A stretch of DNA of 64,000 nucleotides from Amycolatopsis oliviviridis (GCF_014654365.1 NZ_BNAY01000009.1:272837-336836), one strand, 5' to 3'. Positions 16,606 to 26,041 are shown, counted from the stretch's first letter. Numbers and translations are program-made. Notes: a model not told the origin generated them from the letters alone.

Positions 16606-17703
16606 TCAGGTCGACGGCGCGGTCCTGAGCATCCAGTCACTGAAGGCGGCGAAACGCTCGGCGTTTTCGGCGGCTCCGACGGCGTACTCGATCGCGTCGG
16701 AATGCTCGCGCACCTTGTGCAGGCGAGCACGGCGGGCGCTTTCGTAGCGGACGAGCGCCTTGGCCAGGTCTGATTCCTTCGTCAATTCGGCGCGCAGGAC
16801 CCCGGCGTCTTCGATGCCCAGGGTGCCGCCCACCGCGAGGTGCGGGGACAGGCCATGCGCGGCGTCCCCGATCAGCGCGACCCTGGCGGTGGTCCAGTAC
16901 GGCAGCTCGGGGACGAGCATGATCTGGTTCTCCAGGATGTCTTCCTCCGGCGTCGCGGCGATCATCGCCAGCAGCTCGTCGTGCCAGCCGTCCTTCGCCA
17001 GGTTCCGGGCCTGTCGCAGCGCTCGGTCCCTTTTGCCGCCGGCCGGTTCCCCGGCGTCGAACCGGTTGACCCACCACATCGTCCGCCCTCCCGCGACCCG
17101 CGTGTACCCGCCCCGGGTCCGGTTCGAGCCGATGGTGAGAGCCGTGCCCTCGGGACGCTCGTCGCCGGAGGGCACCAGTGCCCGCCAGACGCGGTTGCCT
17201 TCGTGTTCGACGGCCTGGCTGCCCGGCAGCAGGGCGGCGCGGACGTCGGAGTACACCCCGTCCGCGCCGATCAGGAGATCCGCGCGCAGGGACGGACCGC
17301 CGTCGACGTGCACCGCCACTTCCGCGTCCTGCTCGGTGAAGCCGGTGACATGGGTGTTCACGCGAATGCGGTCCAAGCCGACGGTCTCGGCCAGCAGGGT
17401 GTTCAGGGCCGGCCTCGGCACCATCAGGAATCGGTAGCGGGACGGGTCGTAGCCGTCCGCGCGTTTCGGCTTCCCGGCGGCGTCGAAGAACCAGGCGTCG
17501 ACGATGTCGCCCATGCTCCGGACGTCGTCGCCGATGCCGAGTTCGTCGAATTCCCGTAACGCGTTGGGCCACAGGCCGATCCCGGCGCCCACGGCCCGCA
17601 CCTCCGGGGCGTGCTCCAGCACGGTGACGTCGTGCCCGATCAGGCGCAACGACGCCGCTGTGGTGAGCCCGACCAGCCCCGCTCCCACGATCACAATGCG
17701 CAT
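16606..17703 (-). CDS. FAD-dependent monooxygenase (PHBH fold)
   Basis: A 365-residue class A flavoprotein monooxygenase. Motifs are the N-terminal dinucleotide fold RIVIVGAGLVGLTTAASL, the GADG-containing motif LLIGADGVYSDVR, and the C-terminal FAD motif ALIGDAAHGLSPHLAVGG. These enzymes hydroxylate aromatic or heterocyclic compounds with NAD(P)H and O2. It diverges from a LysR gene 67 bases away, a standard arrangement for a substrate-induced catabolic enzyme. ATG 17730 would add nine residues; the flavin fold starts right at 17703. Confidence 0.9.
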   Translation of the reverse strand: MRIVIVGAGLVGLTTAASLRLIGHDVTVLEHAPEVRAVGAGIGLWPNALREFDELGIGDDVRSMGDIVDAWFFDAAGKPKRADGYDPSRYRFLMVPRPALNTLLAETVGLDRIRVNTHVTGFTEQDAEVAVHVDGGPSLRADLLIGADGVYSDVRAALLPGSQAVEHEGNRVWRALVPSGDERPEGTALTIGSNRTRGGYTRVAGGRTMWWVNRFDAGEPAGGKRDRALRQARNLAKDGWHDELLAMIAATPEEDILENQIMLVPELPYWTTARVALIGDAAHGLSPHLAVGGTLGIEDAGVLRAELTKESDLAKALVRYESARRARLHKVREHSDAIEYAVGAAENAERFAAFSDWMLRTAPST

Positions 17704-17770
17704 AGGACCAGCCAAGGGGAGAACCCGCATGACTTCAAATGCATGGATGGGTATGGCTAGCATTACCTGA

Positions 17771-18676
17771 GTGCATCTTGATCTGAACCTGCTGGTCACC
17801 CTGGACGCGCTGCTCGACGAGCGCAGCGTCACCGCGGCCGCCGACAGGCTGTATCTCACGCAGCCGGCCATGAGCCGCGCGCTCGCCCGGATCCGGCGGG
17901 CCACCGGCGACCAGATCCTCGTCCGGTCCGGCAGGACGATGCTGCCCACGCCCTACGCCGAGCAGATCCGCGACGAGGTGCACCAGCTGGTCACCCGCGC
18001 CCAGGCGGTGCTGACCCCGGCGGCCGACGTGGATCCGGCCACCCTGGAACGAACCTTCACCGTGCAGTGCAACGACGTCGTCATCGACGCGCTCGTCACG
18101 CACCTCGCCGCCGACCTCACCCGGATGGCGCCCGGGGTCTGCCTGCGAGTCCTCAGCGATTCCGCGGACATCGCCGCCGACGACCTGCGGCGGGGCCGCG
18201 CCGATCTGCAGATCACCAATCAGGTCCCGACCGGCACCGAAGCCCGTTCGGCCACGGTGCTCACCGACGAACTCGCCGTGATCGGCCGCGGCGACCTGCC
18301 GCAGCCGCCGTCGACGTGGGACGCGCTCGCCGCGCTCCCGCATGTGGTGATCTCCCGCCAAGGCGGCCGGCGCAACCGCGTCGACGAGTTCCTCAAGGCT
18401 CGCGAACTGCGCCGGAAAGTCGCCTTCACCGTGCCGACCTTGGCGCTGGCGCTCCGGATCGTCGACACGCACAACCTGGTGACCGTCGCTCCCCGGCTGC
18501 TCACCCGGCACGCGCTCCCGCCCTCGCTGCGCACGTATCCCATGCCCGGGCCCACTCCGCCGATCCCGGCCGTCCTCGCGTGGCACGCCCGTCACGACCG
18601 GGACGCCGCGCACCGATGGTTGCGCACCTTGATCATCGACGCGCTCGGCGAGATGACGCGGGAGACCGGCGAGTAA
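17771..18676 (+). CDS. LysR family transcriptional regulator
   Basis: A 301-residue LTTR starting at GTG. The N-terminal helix-turn-helix is canonical (LLVTLDALLDERSVTAAADRL, LTQPAMSRALARIRR), followed by the periplasmic-binding-like effector domain. It probably controls the divergent monooxygenase; the 67-base gap includes an AT-rich stretch with ATGCAT-containing sequence. Effector unknown. Confidence 0.93.
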   Translation: MHLDLNLLVTLDALLDERSVTAAADRLYLTQPAMSRALARIRRATGDQILVRSGRTMLPTPYAEQIRDEVHQLVTRAQAVLTPAADVDPATLERTFTVQCNDVVIDALVTHLAADLTRMAPGVCLRVLSDSADIAADDLRRGRADLQITNQVPTGTEARSATVLTDELAVIGRGDLPQPPSTWDALAALPHVVISRQGGRRNRVDEFLKARELRRKVAFTVPTLALALRIVDTHNLVTVAPRLLTRHALPPSLRTYPMPGPTPPIPAVLAWHARHDRDAAHRWLRTLIIDALGEMTRETGE

Positions 18677-18717
18677 GAAGATGTTGCATCGGCGGCGAGT
18701 TTCGCGACTGTACCGGC

Positions 18718-18843
18718 GTGACGCCGAACATCCTGGCGGCGGACGTCACCGGCCCGTACTTCATGCAGATCCTGGAAGGCTTCGCCAAGGAAGCCACCGC
18801 CTTGCCGGGCAAGGCGGTGCCGGACTTCCTCGCCGGTCGCTGA
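18718..18843 (+). pseudogene. Short coding-like fragment downstream of LysR gene
   Basis: From GTG 18718 the frame encodes 41 residues (TPNILAADVTGPYFMQILEG and a further half ending DFLAGR) and then stops. Nearly every third codon position is G or C, so it looks like genuine coding sequence, yet there is no ribosome site and no matching upstream part. It is either the tail of a deleted gene or a very small gene. No family recognised. Confidence 0.3.
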
Positions 18844-18858
18844 AAGTCCTTTGTGGAC

Positions 18859-19440
18859 TCAGCTCGGGCGGTGCGGCGTCGGCCGGTAGGTGAGCTCCTG
18901 GGTGTGCCCGTCGAGCGTCCGGCTCTCGATCAGTTCGAGGTCGAAGTCGGCCGCGCCCTGGAAGATCCTCGCCGCCCCGGTCCGGCCGGTGAGCACCGGG
19001 AAGATCGTCACCTGGACCCGATCGACCAGCCCGGCGGCCATCAACGCCCGGTTCATCGCCAGGCTGCCGTGCGAGCGCAACGGCACTGTGGACTCCTCCT
19101 TGAGCTTGGCGACGACGTCGACGGCGTCGCCGTGCGCGATCGTCGTGTCCGGCCAGTCGAGCGGTTCCCGCAGCGTCGTCGACACCACCGTCGCGGGCAG
19201 GTTCTTCAGCCGGGTGATCCACGGGTCGAGAGCCTCGATCTCGACGATGCCCGAAAGCATCTCCACGTTCTCCCGGTATGTCGTGGCGCCGAAGACCATC
19301 CGCTGCTCCTCGCCGTAGAGGGCGAGGCGGCGCTCCAGGAACTCGGGGCCCTGCTTGCCCCAGTAGCCGCCCCAGTCGCCGGTGTGGGAACCGAAGCCGT
19401 CGAGGCTGGAGAAGACGTCGAAGGTGTAGGTCGCGGTCAT
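18859..19440 (-). CDS. Dihydrofolate reductase (RibD C-terminal) family protein
   Basis: A 193-residue protein of the DHFR/RibD-C fold (YTFDVFSSLDGFGSHTGDWG; MVFGATTYRENVEML; HGSLAMNRALMAAGLVDRV; FPVLTGRTG). These stand-alone reductases are common in actinomycetes and mostly uncharacterised; true folate or riboflavin activity should not be assumed. The start has AAGGAG 7 bases upstream and was chosen over a longer frame beginning at 19509. Confidence 0.9.
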   Translation of the reverse strand: MTATYTFDVFSSLDGFGSHTGDWGGYWGKQGPEFLERRLALYGEEQRMVFGATTYRENVEMLSGIVEIEALDPWITRLKNLPATVVSTTLREPLDWPDTTIAHGDAVDVVAKLKEESTVPLRSHGSLAMNRALMAAGLVDRVQVTIFPVLTGRTGAARIFQGAADFDLELIESRTLDGHTQELTYRPTPHRPS

Positions 19441-19716
19441 GGTGGCTCCTTCGGTGAGTCCGGTCTTGCTTTCACCTCCTCTACGAACGGACTTGGAGCC
19501 ATCCGACAAGCGCCGCGAAAAAGATTCGGAGGTCGTCAGGCGGGGAGGCGGCGGAGAGCGATGGGTCCGGGTGGTCGACTGAATGAGCCCCCTTCGCCTT
19601 GTAGCCGGACGCTCGCGCCTTGTCGATCACGCCGTTGGGCCGGATGGACCAGTCACGCGGCGGTCTTGGGCGCCGGCGGCGAAACTCGGGAAAAGCCGCG
19701 AAGAAAGGTGAACCGG

Positions 19717-20532
19717 ATGCCCGCGACAAAGGCGAGACAGGCACGCCACAACAAGGCCGTCCAGACGCTCGGCCGGATCGGGATGGGCTGCTACGGGCTG
19801 GTGTACCTGCTCATCGGGTACCTCGCCGTGCGGATCGCGATCGGCGGTGGCGGCCAGGAAGCCGACGGGCGCGGCGCGGTCGCCGAGGTCGGCTCGACCC
19901 CGGTCGGAGGTGTGCTGTTGTGGGTACTGGCGGCGGGACTCGTGGCGTACGGCCTGTGGCAGGCACTGCTCGCCGCGGTCGGCTACACCTGGATCGACAA
20001 GGAGAGAAAGCGCGCCGTCAAGCGGGTGACGTCCGGAGTGCGCTGCCTGGTGGGGATCTCGCTGGGTGTCTACGCGGCGCAGCTCGCCGCGGGCGCGGGT
20101 GGACAGGGCAGCGGCGACCAGAAACAGCAGGAGTACACCGCGATGCTGCTCGGGTTGCCCGCCGGTCCGTTCCTGGTGATCGTGGTGGCCGTCATCGTGT
20201 TCGGCGTCGCCGTCGCCTCGGTGGTGAACGGTGTGCGCCGGAACTTCGTGCGGGATCTCGACCTCGCGAAGCTGCCTTCGGGGACCAAGCGGTGGGTCGA
20301 GCGGCTAGGGAGGATCGGTTACGCGGCAAGGGGTGTGGTGTTCGGCGTGGTCGCCGTGCTCCTCGGATTCGCCGCGCTGGAACACGACCCGTCCCGCTCC
20401 GGCGGACTCGACGCCGCCCTGCGCACCTTGGCCGCCCAGCCGTTCGGCACGGTGCTGCTCATCGCGGTGGCCGCCGGGGTCGCCGCGTTCGGCGCGTACT
20501 GCGTCGGGGCGGCACGCGCACAGCGCGGCTGA
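19717..20532 (+). CDS. DUF1206 membrane protein
   Basis: A 271-residue protein with six predicted membrane spans arranged as three repeats of about 80 residues, each starting with a RIGxxxxGxVY/V-type segment (TLGRIGMGCYGLVYLLIGYL; VTSGVRCLVGISLGVYAA; RLGRIGYAARGVVFGVVAVL). This matches the DUF1206 family. Function unknown. AGAAAGGTG precedes the start. Its end converges with an ABM-domain gene. Confidence 0.9.
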   Translation: MPATKARQARHNKAVQTLGRIGMGCYGLVYLLIGYLAVRIAIGGGGQEADGRGAVAEVGSTPVGGVLLWVLAAGLVAYGLWQALLAAVGYTWIDKERKRAVKRVTSGVRCLVGISLGVYAAQLAAGAGGQGSGDQKQQEYTAMLLGLPAGPFLVIVVAVIVFGVAVASVVNGVRRNFVRDLDLAKLPSGTKRWVERLGRIGYAARGVVFGVVAVLLGFAALEHDPSRSGGLDAALRTLAAQPFGTVLLIAVAAGVAAFGAYCVGAARAQRG

Positions 20533-20535
20533 GCA

Positions 20536-20566
20536 CCCGCCCCGGCCCGGTGCGGACCGAGGCGGG
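20536..20566. terminator. Probable bidirectional terminator
   Basis: Arms 20536-20545 and 20557-20566 pair over ten positions with one mismatch, between the ends of the convergent DUF1206 and ABM genes. Confidence 0.5.
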
Positions 20567-20575
20567 GAGCGGAAG

Positions 20576-20899
20576 CTACTCGACGGCGAGTTCGCCCAGT
20601 TCCGACCAGCCGTCCTGGTCGATCTTCGCGTTGACGATCCGCGGCGTCTCGGCCAGGTACTGCGGCAGATCGCGTTGTGCCGCGCGAAAATGCTCCGACC
20701 CGACGTGGGCCGCACCGGCGTCGTCGTCCTGGAACGCTTCGACGAGAACGTATTCGTTCGGGTCGTCCAGGCTGCGGGACCAGTCGTACCAAAGGCAACC
20801 GGGCTCGGCGCGGGTCGCTTCGGTGAAATCGCGCGCGATTTCCGGCCACCGGTCCGCGTGTTCGGGACGGACCCGGAACTTCGCCGTGATGAAGATCAT
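20576..20899 (-). CDS. Antibiotic biosynthesis monooxygenase (ABM) domain protein
   Basis: A 107-residue single-domain alpha+beta-barrel protein (IFITAKFRVRPEHADRWPEI; EPGCLWYDWSRSLDDPNEYV; EAFQDDDAGAAHVGSEHF). Homologues range from cofactor-free quinone-forming monooxygenases to YgiN-like proteins, so the exact reaction is open. GCAGGA precedes the start. Confidence 0.9.
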   Translation of the reverse strand: MIFITAKFRVRPEHADRWPEIARDFTEATRAEPGCLWYDWSRSLDDPNEYVLVEAFQDDDAGAAHVGSEHFRAAQRDLPQYLAETPRIVNAKIDQDGWSELGELAVE

Positions 20900-20997
20900 G
20901 AACGTCCTGCTTTCCTTCTCCTGTATGGCGGTCCCGACGATACCCGGCAGTACGCGCTGACGGCCGTCGTCCTTGTCTCACGGTGAGACATCGGCGT

Positions 20998-21780
20998 TCA
21001 GAGCGCGGACGCCGCGCGATAGTCCCGCGGCGACATGCCGAGAAGCCGGGTGAACATCGTGGAGAAAGCGGCCGGGCTCTCGTAGCCGAGCGAGGCGGCG
21101 ATCCCGGCGATCGGGCGGCCGTCCGAAAGCAGTGAAAGGGAATGCAGGACGCAGGCGCGTTGCCGCCAGCGCGCGAAACCCATCCCGGTCTCGGCGGTGA
21201 AGATCCGGTTCACCGTCCGCTCGCTCACGTGCAGCCGGGACGCCCAGGCGCTCAAGGGATCGTGGATGTCCGGGCCGTCCAAAAAGGACTCGCACAACGC
21301 GCGCAGCCGGTCATGCCTCGGCAGGGGGAGATCGAGCCGGACGGGAGCGGAGCGGCGGATCTCGTGCAGGATCAGGCCGATGACCGCGGCGTCCCGTCCG
21401 CGCGGCGAGTACAGCTCAGGCACGTCGACGGCCTCGTTCAGCAGCTCCCGGAGCAGCGCGGACACCTCGACGACCTGGCAGCGCCGCGGGAACCACGGCA
21501 CCGCTTTCGGTTCGATGTACAGGCTCCTGGTGCTCACGGTCGTCGTGAAGACCTGGTGACCGGTCTCCGGCGGGACGAGCACCGCGCGCCGGGTCGGGAT
21601 GGTCCACGCGCCGTCGGCCGTCTCGACCCGCATCGATCCCGTCGCGCTGTACAGGAACTGCGCCCGCCGGTGCCGGTGCGGGGGAATCCGGTGCCCCGGC
21701 GGGTAATCGGTGCGGATCGCCACTACCGCGCGGTCGAGGTGGTCGACCTCGTCGATCGGGATGTCGCGCACGTCACCCAC
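20998..21780 (-). CDS. AraC family transcriptional regulator
   Basis: A 260-residue regulator with an N-terminal cupin sensor (PPHRHRRAQFLYSATGSMRV) and a C-terminal double helix-turn-helix (LSAWASRLHVSERTVNRIF; IAGIAASLGYESPAAFSTMF). Starts at GTG. It diverges from the TSUP transporter gene with an 82-base gap, suggesting it controls the transporter, itself or both. Confidence 0.92.
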   Translation of the reverse strand: MGDVRDIPIDEVDHLDRAVVAIRTDYPPGHRIPPHRHRRAQFLYSATGSMRVETADGAWTIPTRRAVLVPPETGHQVFTTTVSTRSLYIEPKAVPWFPRRCQVVEVSALLRELLNEAVDVPELYSPRGRDAAVIGLILHEIRRSAPVRLDLPLPRHDRLRALCESFLDGPDIHDPLSAWASRLHVSERTVNRIFTAETGMGFARWRQRACVLHSLSLLSDGRPIAGIAASLGYESPAAFSTMFTRLLGMSPRDYRAASAL

Positions 21781-21862
21781 GTTACGCCGCCTGTCCGATC
21801 AGCGAAAGAAAGTGGCGTCCTTTCGAATGCCCGCCGCGCCGGGAACACCTACCGTCGAGGGA

Positions 21863-22669
21863 GTGTTGATCGAGATCCCGGTGCTCCTCGCGTTCGGCTG
21901 CCTGAGCGGTGTCACCACTGTCCTTTTCGGATTCGGCGGCGGGTTCGTCACCGTGCCCGTCGTCTACGCCTTCGCGCTCGCCGAGCCGGGAAACGCGCTC
22001 GGCGCGATGCACGTGGCGGTGGCCACGTCGACCGCGGTGATGGTGGTCAACGCCGGGATCGCGACCTCCGCCCAGCTGCGGGCCGGACGGCTGCGCCGCG
22101 AATACCTGTGGCCGCTCATCGCCTTCATCGGCCTCGGCGCCGTGCTCGGTTCCTTCGCCGCCACCGCGGCCGACGAAAGTGTCCTGCGCTGGCTCTTCGT
22201 CGCCTACCTCGCGCTGACCATCGTCGACAGCGTGGCCCGGAAGGGATTCGTGAGCAGGAGAGAAGACGCCGAGCCTCGCACCCTCGGCGGGTTCACGACC
22301 ACGGCGGGCGGCACCGGGATCGGTGCCGTCGCGAGCTTTCTCGGGGTCGGCGGCAGCGTGCTGACCGTCCCGCTCATGCGGCGCAAAGGCCTGCCGATGG
22401 CCGACGCGACCGCGCTGGCGAACCCCTTGAGCCTGCCGGTGGCGGTGATCGGGACCGCCGTCTACGCCTTCGCGGCGACAGGGACGTCTTCGGGCACGGC
22501 TCATCTCGGTTACATCGACCTGGTGGCCGCGGGCGCGCTGCTGTGCGGGTCACTGCCGACCATCGCGGTGACGCGCCGGGTGGTCGGCCGGATCCCGGAC
22601 CGTGCCCACGCGATCGCGTACCTCGCCCTGCTCGCCGCCGCGCTGATCGCGGTCGTCGTCCGTCAGTGA
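21863..22669 (+). CDS. TSUP (TauE/SafE) family membrane transporter
   Basis: A 268-residue protein with about eight membrane segments and the duplicated family motif: FGFGGGFVTVPVVYAFAL in the first half and FLGVGGSVLTVPLM in the second. TSUP proteins export sulfite, sulfoacetate or similar anions. The start is GTG 21863 inside a GAGGGAG stretch; ATG 21827 would add twelve residues. Divergent from an AraC gene. Confidence 0.9.
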   Translation: MLIEIPVLLAFGCLSGVTTVLFGFGGGFVTVPVVYAFALAEPGNALGAMHVAVATSTAVMVVNAGIATSAQLRAGRLRREYLWPLIAFIGLGAVLGSFAATAADESVLRWLFVAYLALTIVDSVARKGFVSRREDAEPRTLGGFTTTAGGTGIGAVASFLGVGGSVLTVPLMRRKGLPMADATALANPLSLPVAVIGTAVYAFAATGTSSGTAHLGYIDLVAAGALLCGSLPTIAVTRRVVGRIPDRAHAIAYLALLAAALIAVVVRQ

Positions 22670-22687
22670 TCCGATGAGTCTGCCCGA

Positions 22688-22702
22688 TGTCAAGTCTTGA
22701 CA
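22688..22702. promoter_or_regulatory. Palindromic operator candidate
   Basis: TGTCAAG-T-CTTGACA is a perfect 7-bp inverted repeat whose right arm is also a consensus -35 (TTGACA). It is about 90 bases upstream of the secreted Asp-box protein gene. A repressor site is the simplest reading. Confidence 0.45.
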
Positions 22703-22793
22703 AGTGGCGTGACCGGGATGACAAAGCGGGCTGTCCGGTAAAGATCCGATGAATCTCTATACCTTTGGTGGATCTTGCGCCAAGATCTCCCGC

Positions 22794-24779
22794 ATGAAAC
22801 TGAGATCGATCACCAAACGCATGTTCGTTCTCGGGCTGCTGACGGTTCTCGGGACCACCGGGGCGACGTCGGTGGCCACCGCCGAACCCCAGCAGCCGCC
22901 CGCGGACGTCAACGCGACCGGGCTGCCGCGCGGCGGCTGGGAGCCGGTCGGCCCGAACAGCATCGGCGGGTTGCTGGCCGTGTCGCCCGCCGGGCTCGCG
23001 ATGATGCAGCCCGGCCCGCCCGCGTTGTGGCTCTCCAGCGATCGCGGCGCCTCCTGGAGTGCGCGCCGGGGTCTGCCGGTGGACACCTCCATCCAGGGAT
23101 TCTTCGCCGATCCGGTGAATCCCGACCGCATGCTCGCGGTGGGCAACAAGCCGGGGTACCAGATCGGCGAGTGGCAGGGCCTGCTGCTGCGCACCACAGA
23201 CCGTGGGCAGACCTGGGAAACGCTGCGCGAGTGGTACCCCGACGGCGCGTTCGGCATGGCCACGGACCCCACCGGCCGGGTTGTCGTGGTGCAGAACCTC
23301 GACTCGCTGAGCGTCAGCACCGACGGCGGCGTGAACTGGAACGACGTCCCGAGGACCTGGCCGCGCGAGGGAATCGCCGCGCCGGTCGGCGCGCTCAAGC
23401 TCACCATGGTCGGCGACGACGCCTACTTCACGACGGTCTACCCGGAGTACGCATTGTGGGTGGTCCGCGGGGTCAGCACCAAGGAGCCGAAGGCCGAACT
23501 CGTCTACCGGACCAACGGCGAGGTCAACCAGGTCGCTTCGGACGGCAAGCGGTTCGTGGTCACGGTCGGCCCCGAGCTGCACGGTTCCACCGACGGCGGC
23601 AAGACCTGGACGGTGCTGCGACGCGAACCGGGAGGGCAGACCCTGCGTGAGCCGCGCTTCGTCGGCGGGCGTCTGTACGTCTCGACGTATAACGACATAG
23701 ACGTCAGCACGGACTTCGGCCGCACCTGGACCCGCAAACCGGTGCCCGCCGCGGGCGAAGGCGTCAGCGACATGATCGAGCTCCCCGCGGCACCGGGCAA
23801 ACCCGCCACCACGCTGATCTCCGCGCTGTACCGCGGGGTGTACGAGGACGGCGGCAAGAGCGGCTACCGGCAGATCGGCGTCCCCGGCGAATCCATTCGC
23901 GACCTCGTGACCAGCGGGAACATCCTGCGGGAGAGTGTCGTCGCGGCCGGTGTGCAGGAGATCTACAACACCCCGCTCCCGCGCGGCAAGATCGCCGCGG
24001 CGGACCGGGCCTGGCAGTCGCACCCCACCGACCGGCTGCACGAGGACGCGCGCCTGTCCGTCTCGCCGGGCCGGCCGGACGTCGTCTGGCAGGTCACCCG
24101 GAACGGATTCGCGCTCGACGTGCTCCGCAGCGGTGACGGCGGCCGCAGCTGGCAGTTCGCGGCGAAGGCGAAGGAAGGCCTCCCCAGGACGATCTTCGCG
24201 CACCCGGCGGACCCGGACAGGCTCCTCGTCTCGGCCTTCGCGCCCAGCGGCTACGTGCTCTACCGCAGCGACAATGCCGGGAAGACCTGGGAAAAGCTCA
24301 CCACGGACATCGGGTTCATCGCCTTCGCCGGCGACCCGTGGAACGCGAACCGGGTCTGGGGCGGGGACTCCGGCGGCCTGTCCCGGTCGGACGACGGCGG
24401 CAGGACCTGGACCCACGTCTCCGACGAACCGGTCAGTTCGATCTCGGTCAGCCGATGGGGTGGCGGACGCGTCCTCGCCGGTGGCGCGGGCATCCTGCTC
24501 AGTGAGGACAACGGCCGGACGTTCCGGCGGGTCCTCGACGGCGGCGACTCCCGCGAGATCAGCCGGATCCTGCCGCATCCGTTCGACTTCCGGGTGCGGT
24601 TCGCCAGCAGCTCGACGGGGGGAGGCGTGCTGCGCAGCACGGACTTCGGCCGCACCTGGTCGCCGATGCCCGGCGCGCTCCCCGACGCCAGGGTGCTCTC
24701 GCTGGCGATCAGTGCCGATGGCCGGTACCTGTTCGCGGGCACCGCGCAGTCCGGCGCGTACCGGCTGACGCTGTACTGA
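22794..24779 (+). CDS. Secreted Asp-box (BNR/sialidase-like) propeller protein
   Basis: A 661-residue protein with a signal peptide (about 1-32) and at least ten Asp-box motifs of the form SxDxGxTW (for example SSDRGASW, TTDRGQTW, STDGGKTW, SGDGGRSW, SDNAGKTW, SDDGGRTW, STDFGRTW) spread through the chain. This indicates one or two six- to eight-bladed beta-propellers like those of sortilin, xyloglucanases and exo-sialidases. I do not see the sialidase Arg triad with confidence, so it may be a binding protein. The start at 22794 fits the signal peptide; ATG 22749 adds 15 implausible residues. Confidence 0.85.
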   Translation: MKLRSITKRMFVLGLLTVLGTTGATSVATAEPQQPPADVNATGLPRGGWEPVGPNSIGGLLAVSPAGLAMMQPGPPALWLSSDRGASWSARRGLPVDTSIQGFFADPVNPDRMLAVGNKPGYQIGEWQGLLLRTTDRGQTWETLREWYPDGAFGMATDPTGRVVVVQNLDSLSVSTDGGVNWNDVPRTWPREGIAAPVGALKLTMVGDDAYFTTVYPEYALWVVRGVSTKEPKAELVYRTNGEVNQVASDGKRFVVTVGPELHGSTDGGKTWTVLRREPGGQTLREPRFVGGRLYVSTYNDIDVSTDFGRTWTRKPVPAAGEGVSDMIELPAAPGKPATTLISALYRGVYEDGGKSGYRQIGVPGESIRDLVTSGNILRESVVAAGVQEIYNTPLPRGKIAAADRAWQSHPTDRLHEDARLSVSPGRPDVVWQVTRNGFALDVLRSGDGGRSWQFAAKAKEGLPRTIFAHPADPDRLLVSAFAPSGYVLYRSDNAGKTWEKLTTDIGFIAFAGDPWNANRVWGGDSGGLSRSDDGGRTWTHVSDEPVSSISVSRWGGGRVLAGGAGILLSEDNGRTFRRVLDGGDSREISRILPHPFDFRVRFASSSTGGGVLRSTDFGRTWSPMPGALPDARVLSLAISADGRYLFAGTAQSGAYRLTLY

Positions 24780-24786
24780 GTCCGAG

Positions 24787-24822
24787 CGCTTCGTGGCCGG
24801 GGAAACTTCCGGCCACGAAGCG
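24787..24822 (+). terminator. Terminator after Asp-box gene
   Basis: A perfect 14-bp stem (24787-24800 and 24809-24822) with loop GGAAACTT, followed by TTTACCC, seven bases after the stop codon. Confidence 0.8.
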
Positions 24823-24859
24823 TTTACCCAACCCCTCCTCGGGTGTCAGAGTCGAGGTC

Positions 24860-26041
24860 ATGGCCATCGACGTCGCCGCCCTCCGGCTCCATTTCCCTGC
24901 CCTCGCCGACGGAACCGCCTTCTTCGACGGACCCGCGGGTACCCAGACACCCCGGCCCGTCGCCGACGCCATCATCGGGACACTGACCGCTCCACTGTCG
25001 AACCGGGGCACGGTCAGCCCGTCCGAGCTCAACGCGGAGAACGCCATCACCGGCTTCCGCGCCGCGTACGCCGACTTCTTCAACTTGCCTGCCGAGGGCG
25101 TCGTCCACGGCCGCAGCGCCACGCAGCTGACGTACGACTTTTCCCGGCACCTGGCCAAGAACTGGCGCGAGGGCGACGAGATCGTCGTCAGCCGTCTCGA
25201 TCACGACGCCAATGTCCGGCCCTGGGTCCAGGCCGCCGAACGAGCCGGGATGACCGTCCGCTGGCTGGACATCGACCCCGAGACCACCGAACTCGACCTC
25301 GGCTCCCTCGTCCTCACCGAGCGGACCAGACTGGTCGCGGTCACGGCGGCGTCGAACGTCCTCGGCACCAAACCGCCGATCCGCCGGATCGCCGATCTCG
25401 CGCACGACGCCGGGGCGTTGGTGTTCGTGGACGGCGTGCACTACGCCGCCCACGAACTGGTGGACGTTCCCGCGCTGGGAGCGGATTTCTTCGTCTGCTC
25501 GCCGTACAAGTTCCTCGGCCCGCACTGCGGGGTGCTCGGCGCGTCGCCGTCCCTGCTCGAAACCGTCGAGCCCGACAAGCTCATGCCGTCGCCGGACACC
25601 GTGCCCGAACGCTTCGAATTCGGCACCCTGCCCTACGAAATCCTCGCGGGCGCGACGGCCGCGGTGGACTTCCTCGCCGCCATCGACCCGGGAACGGGCG
25701 GAGCGCGGCGGGAACGGCTGGCGAACTCGCTGGATTCCTTGCACGATCACGAAATCACGCTGCGCGCCAAGCTGGAAAAGGGGCTGGGGGACGCGATCAC
25801 CGTCCACTGCAAGGCGGCTGACCGGACCCCGACCCTCCTGATGGGCCTCGGCGGACGCGAGCGCGAGGCGCAACGGCATCTCGCCGAACGGAAGATCGTC
25901 GCCCCGGCGGGGTCTTTCTACGCCCGCGAAGTCTTCGCGGCCTTGAAGCTGGAGGATCCGGCGCTCCGGGTCGGGCTCGCACCGTACACCAGCGCGGAGG
26001 ACGTCGACAGGTTGCTGGACGGGTTGTCGGCTTTCGGGTGA
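24860..26041 (+). CDS. Class V aminotransferase, cysteine-desulfurase-like (VC1184 type)
   Basis: A 393-residue PLP enzyme. N-terminal FPALADGTAFFDGPAGTQTP and the PLP site with Asp191 and His194 (VFVDGVHYAAHE) and Schiff-base Lys217 (CSPYKFLGPHCGVLG) are clear. It resembles the cysteine-desulfurase-like subgroup rather than IscS/SufS; I do not see the mobile catalytic Cys loop, so a desulfurase role is doubtful. GAGGTC lies just before the start. Confidence 0.9.
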   Translation: MAIDVAALRLHFPALADGTAFFDGPAGTQTPRPVADAIIGTLTAPLSNRGTVSPSELNAENAITGFRAAYADFFNLPAEGVVHGRSATQLTYDFSRHLAKNWREGDEIVVSRLDHDANVRPWVQAAERAGMTVRWLDIDPETTELDLGSLVLTERTRLVAVTAASNVLGTKPPIRRIADLAHDAGALVFVDGVHYAAHELVDVPALGADFFVCSPYKFLGPHCGVLGASPSLLETVEPDKLMPSPDTVPERFEFGTLPYEILAGATAAVDFLAAIDPGTGGARRERLANSLDSLHDHEITLRAKLEKGLGDAITVHCKAADRTPTLLMGLGGREREAQRHLAERKIVAPAGSFYAREVFAALKLEDPALRVGLAPYTSAEDVDRLLDGLSAFG

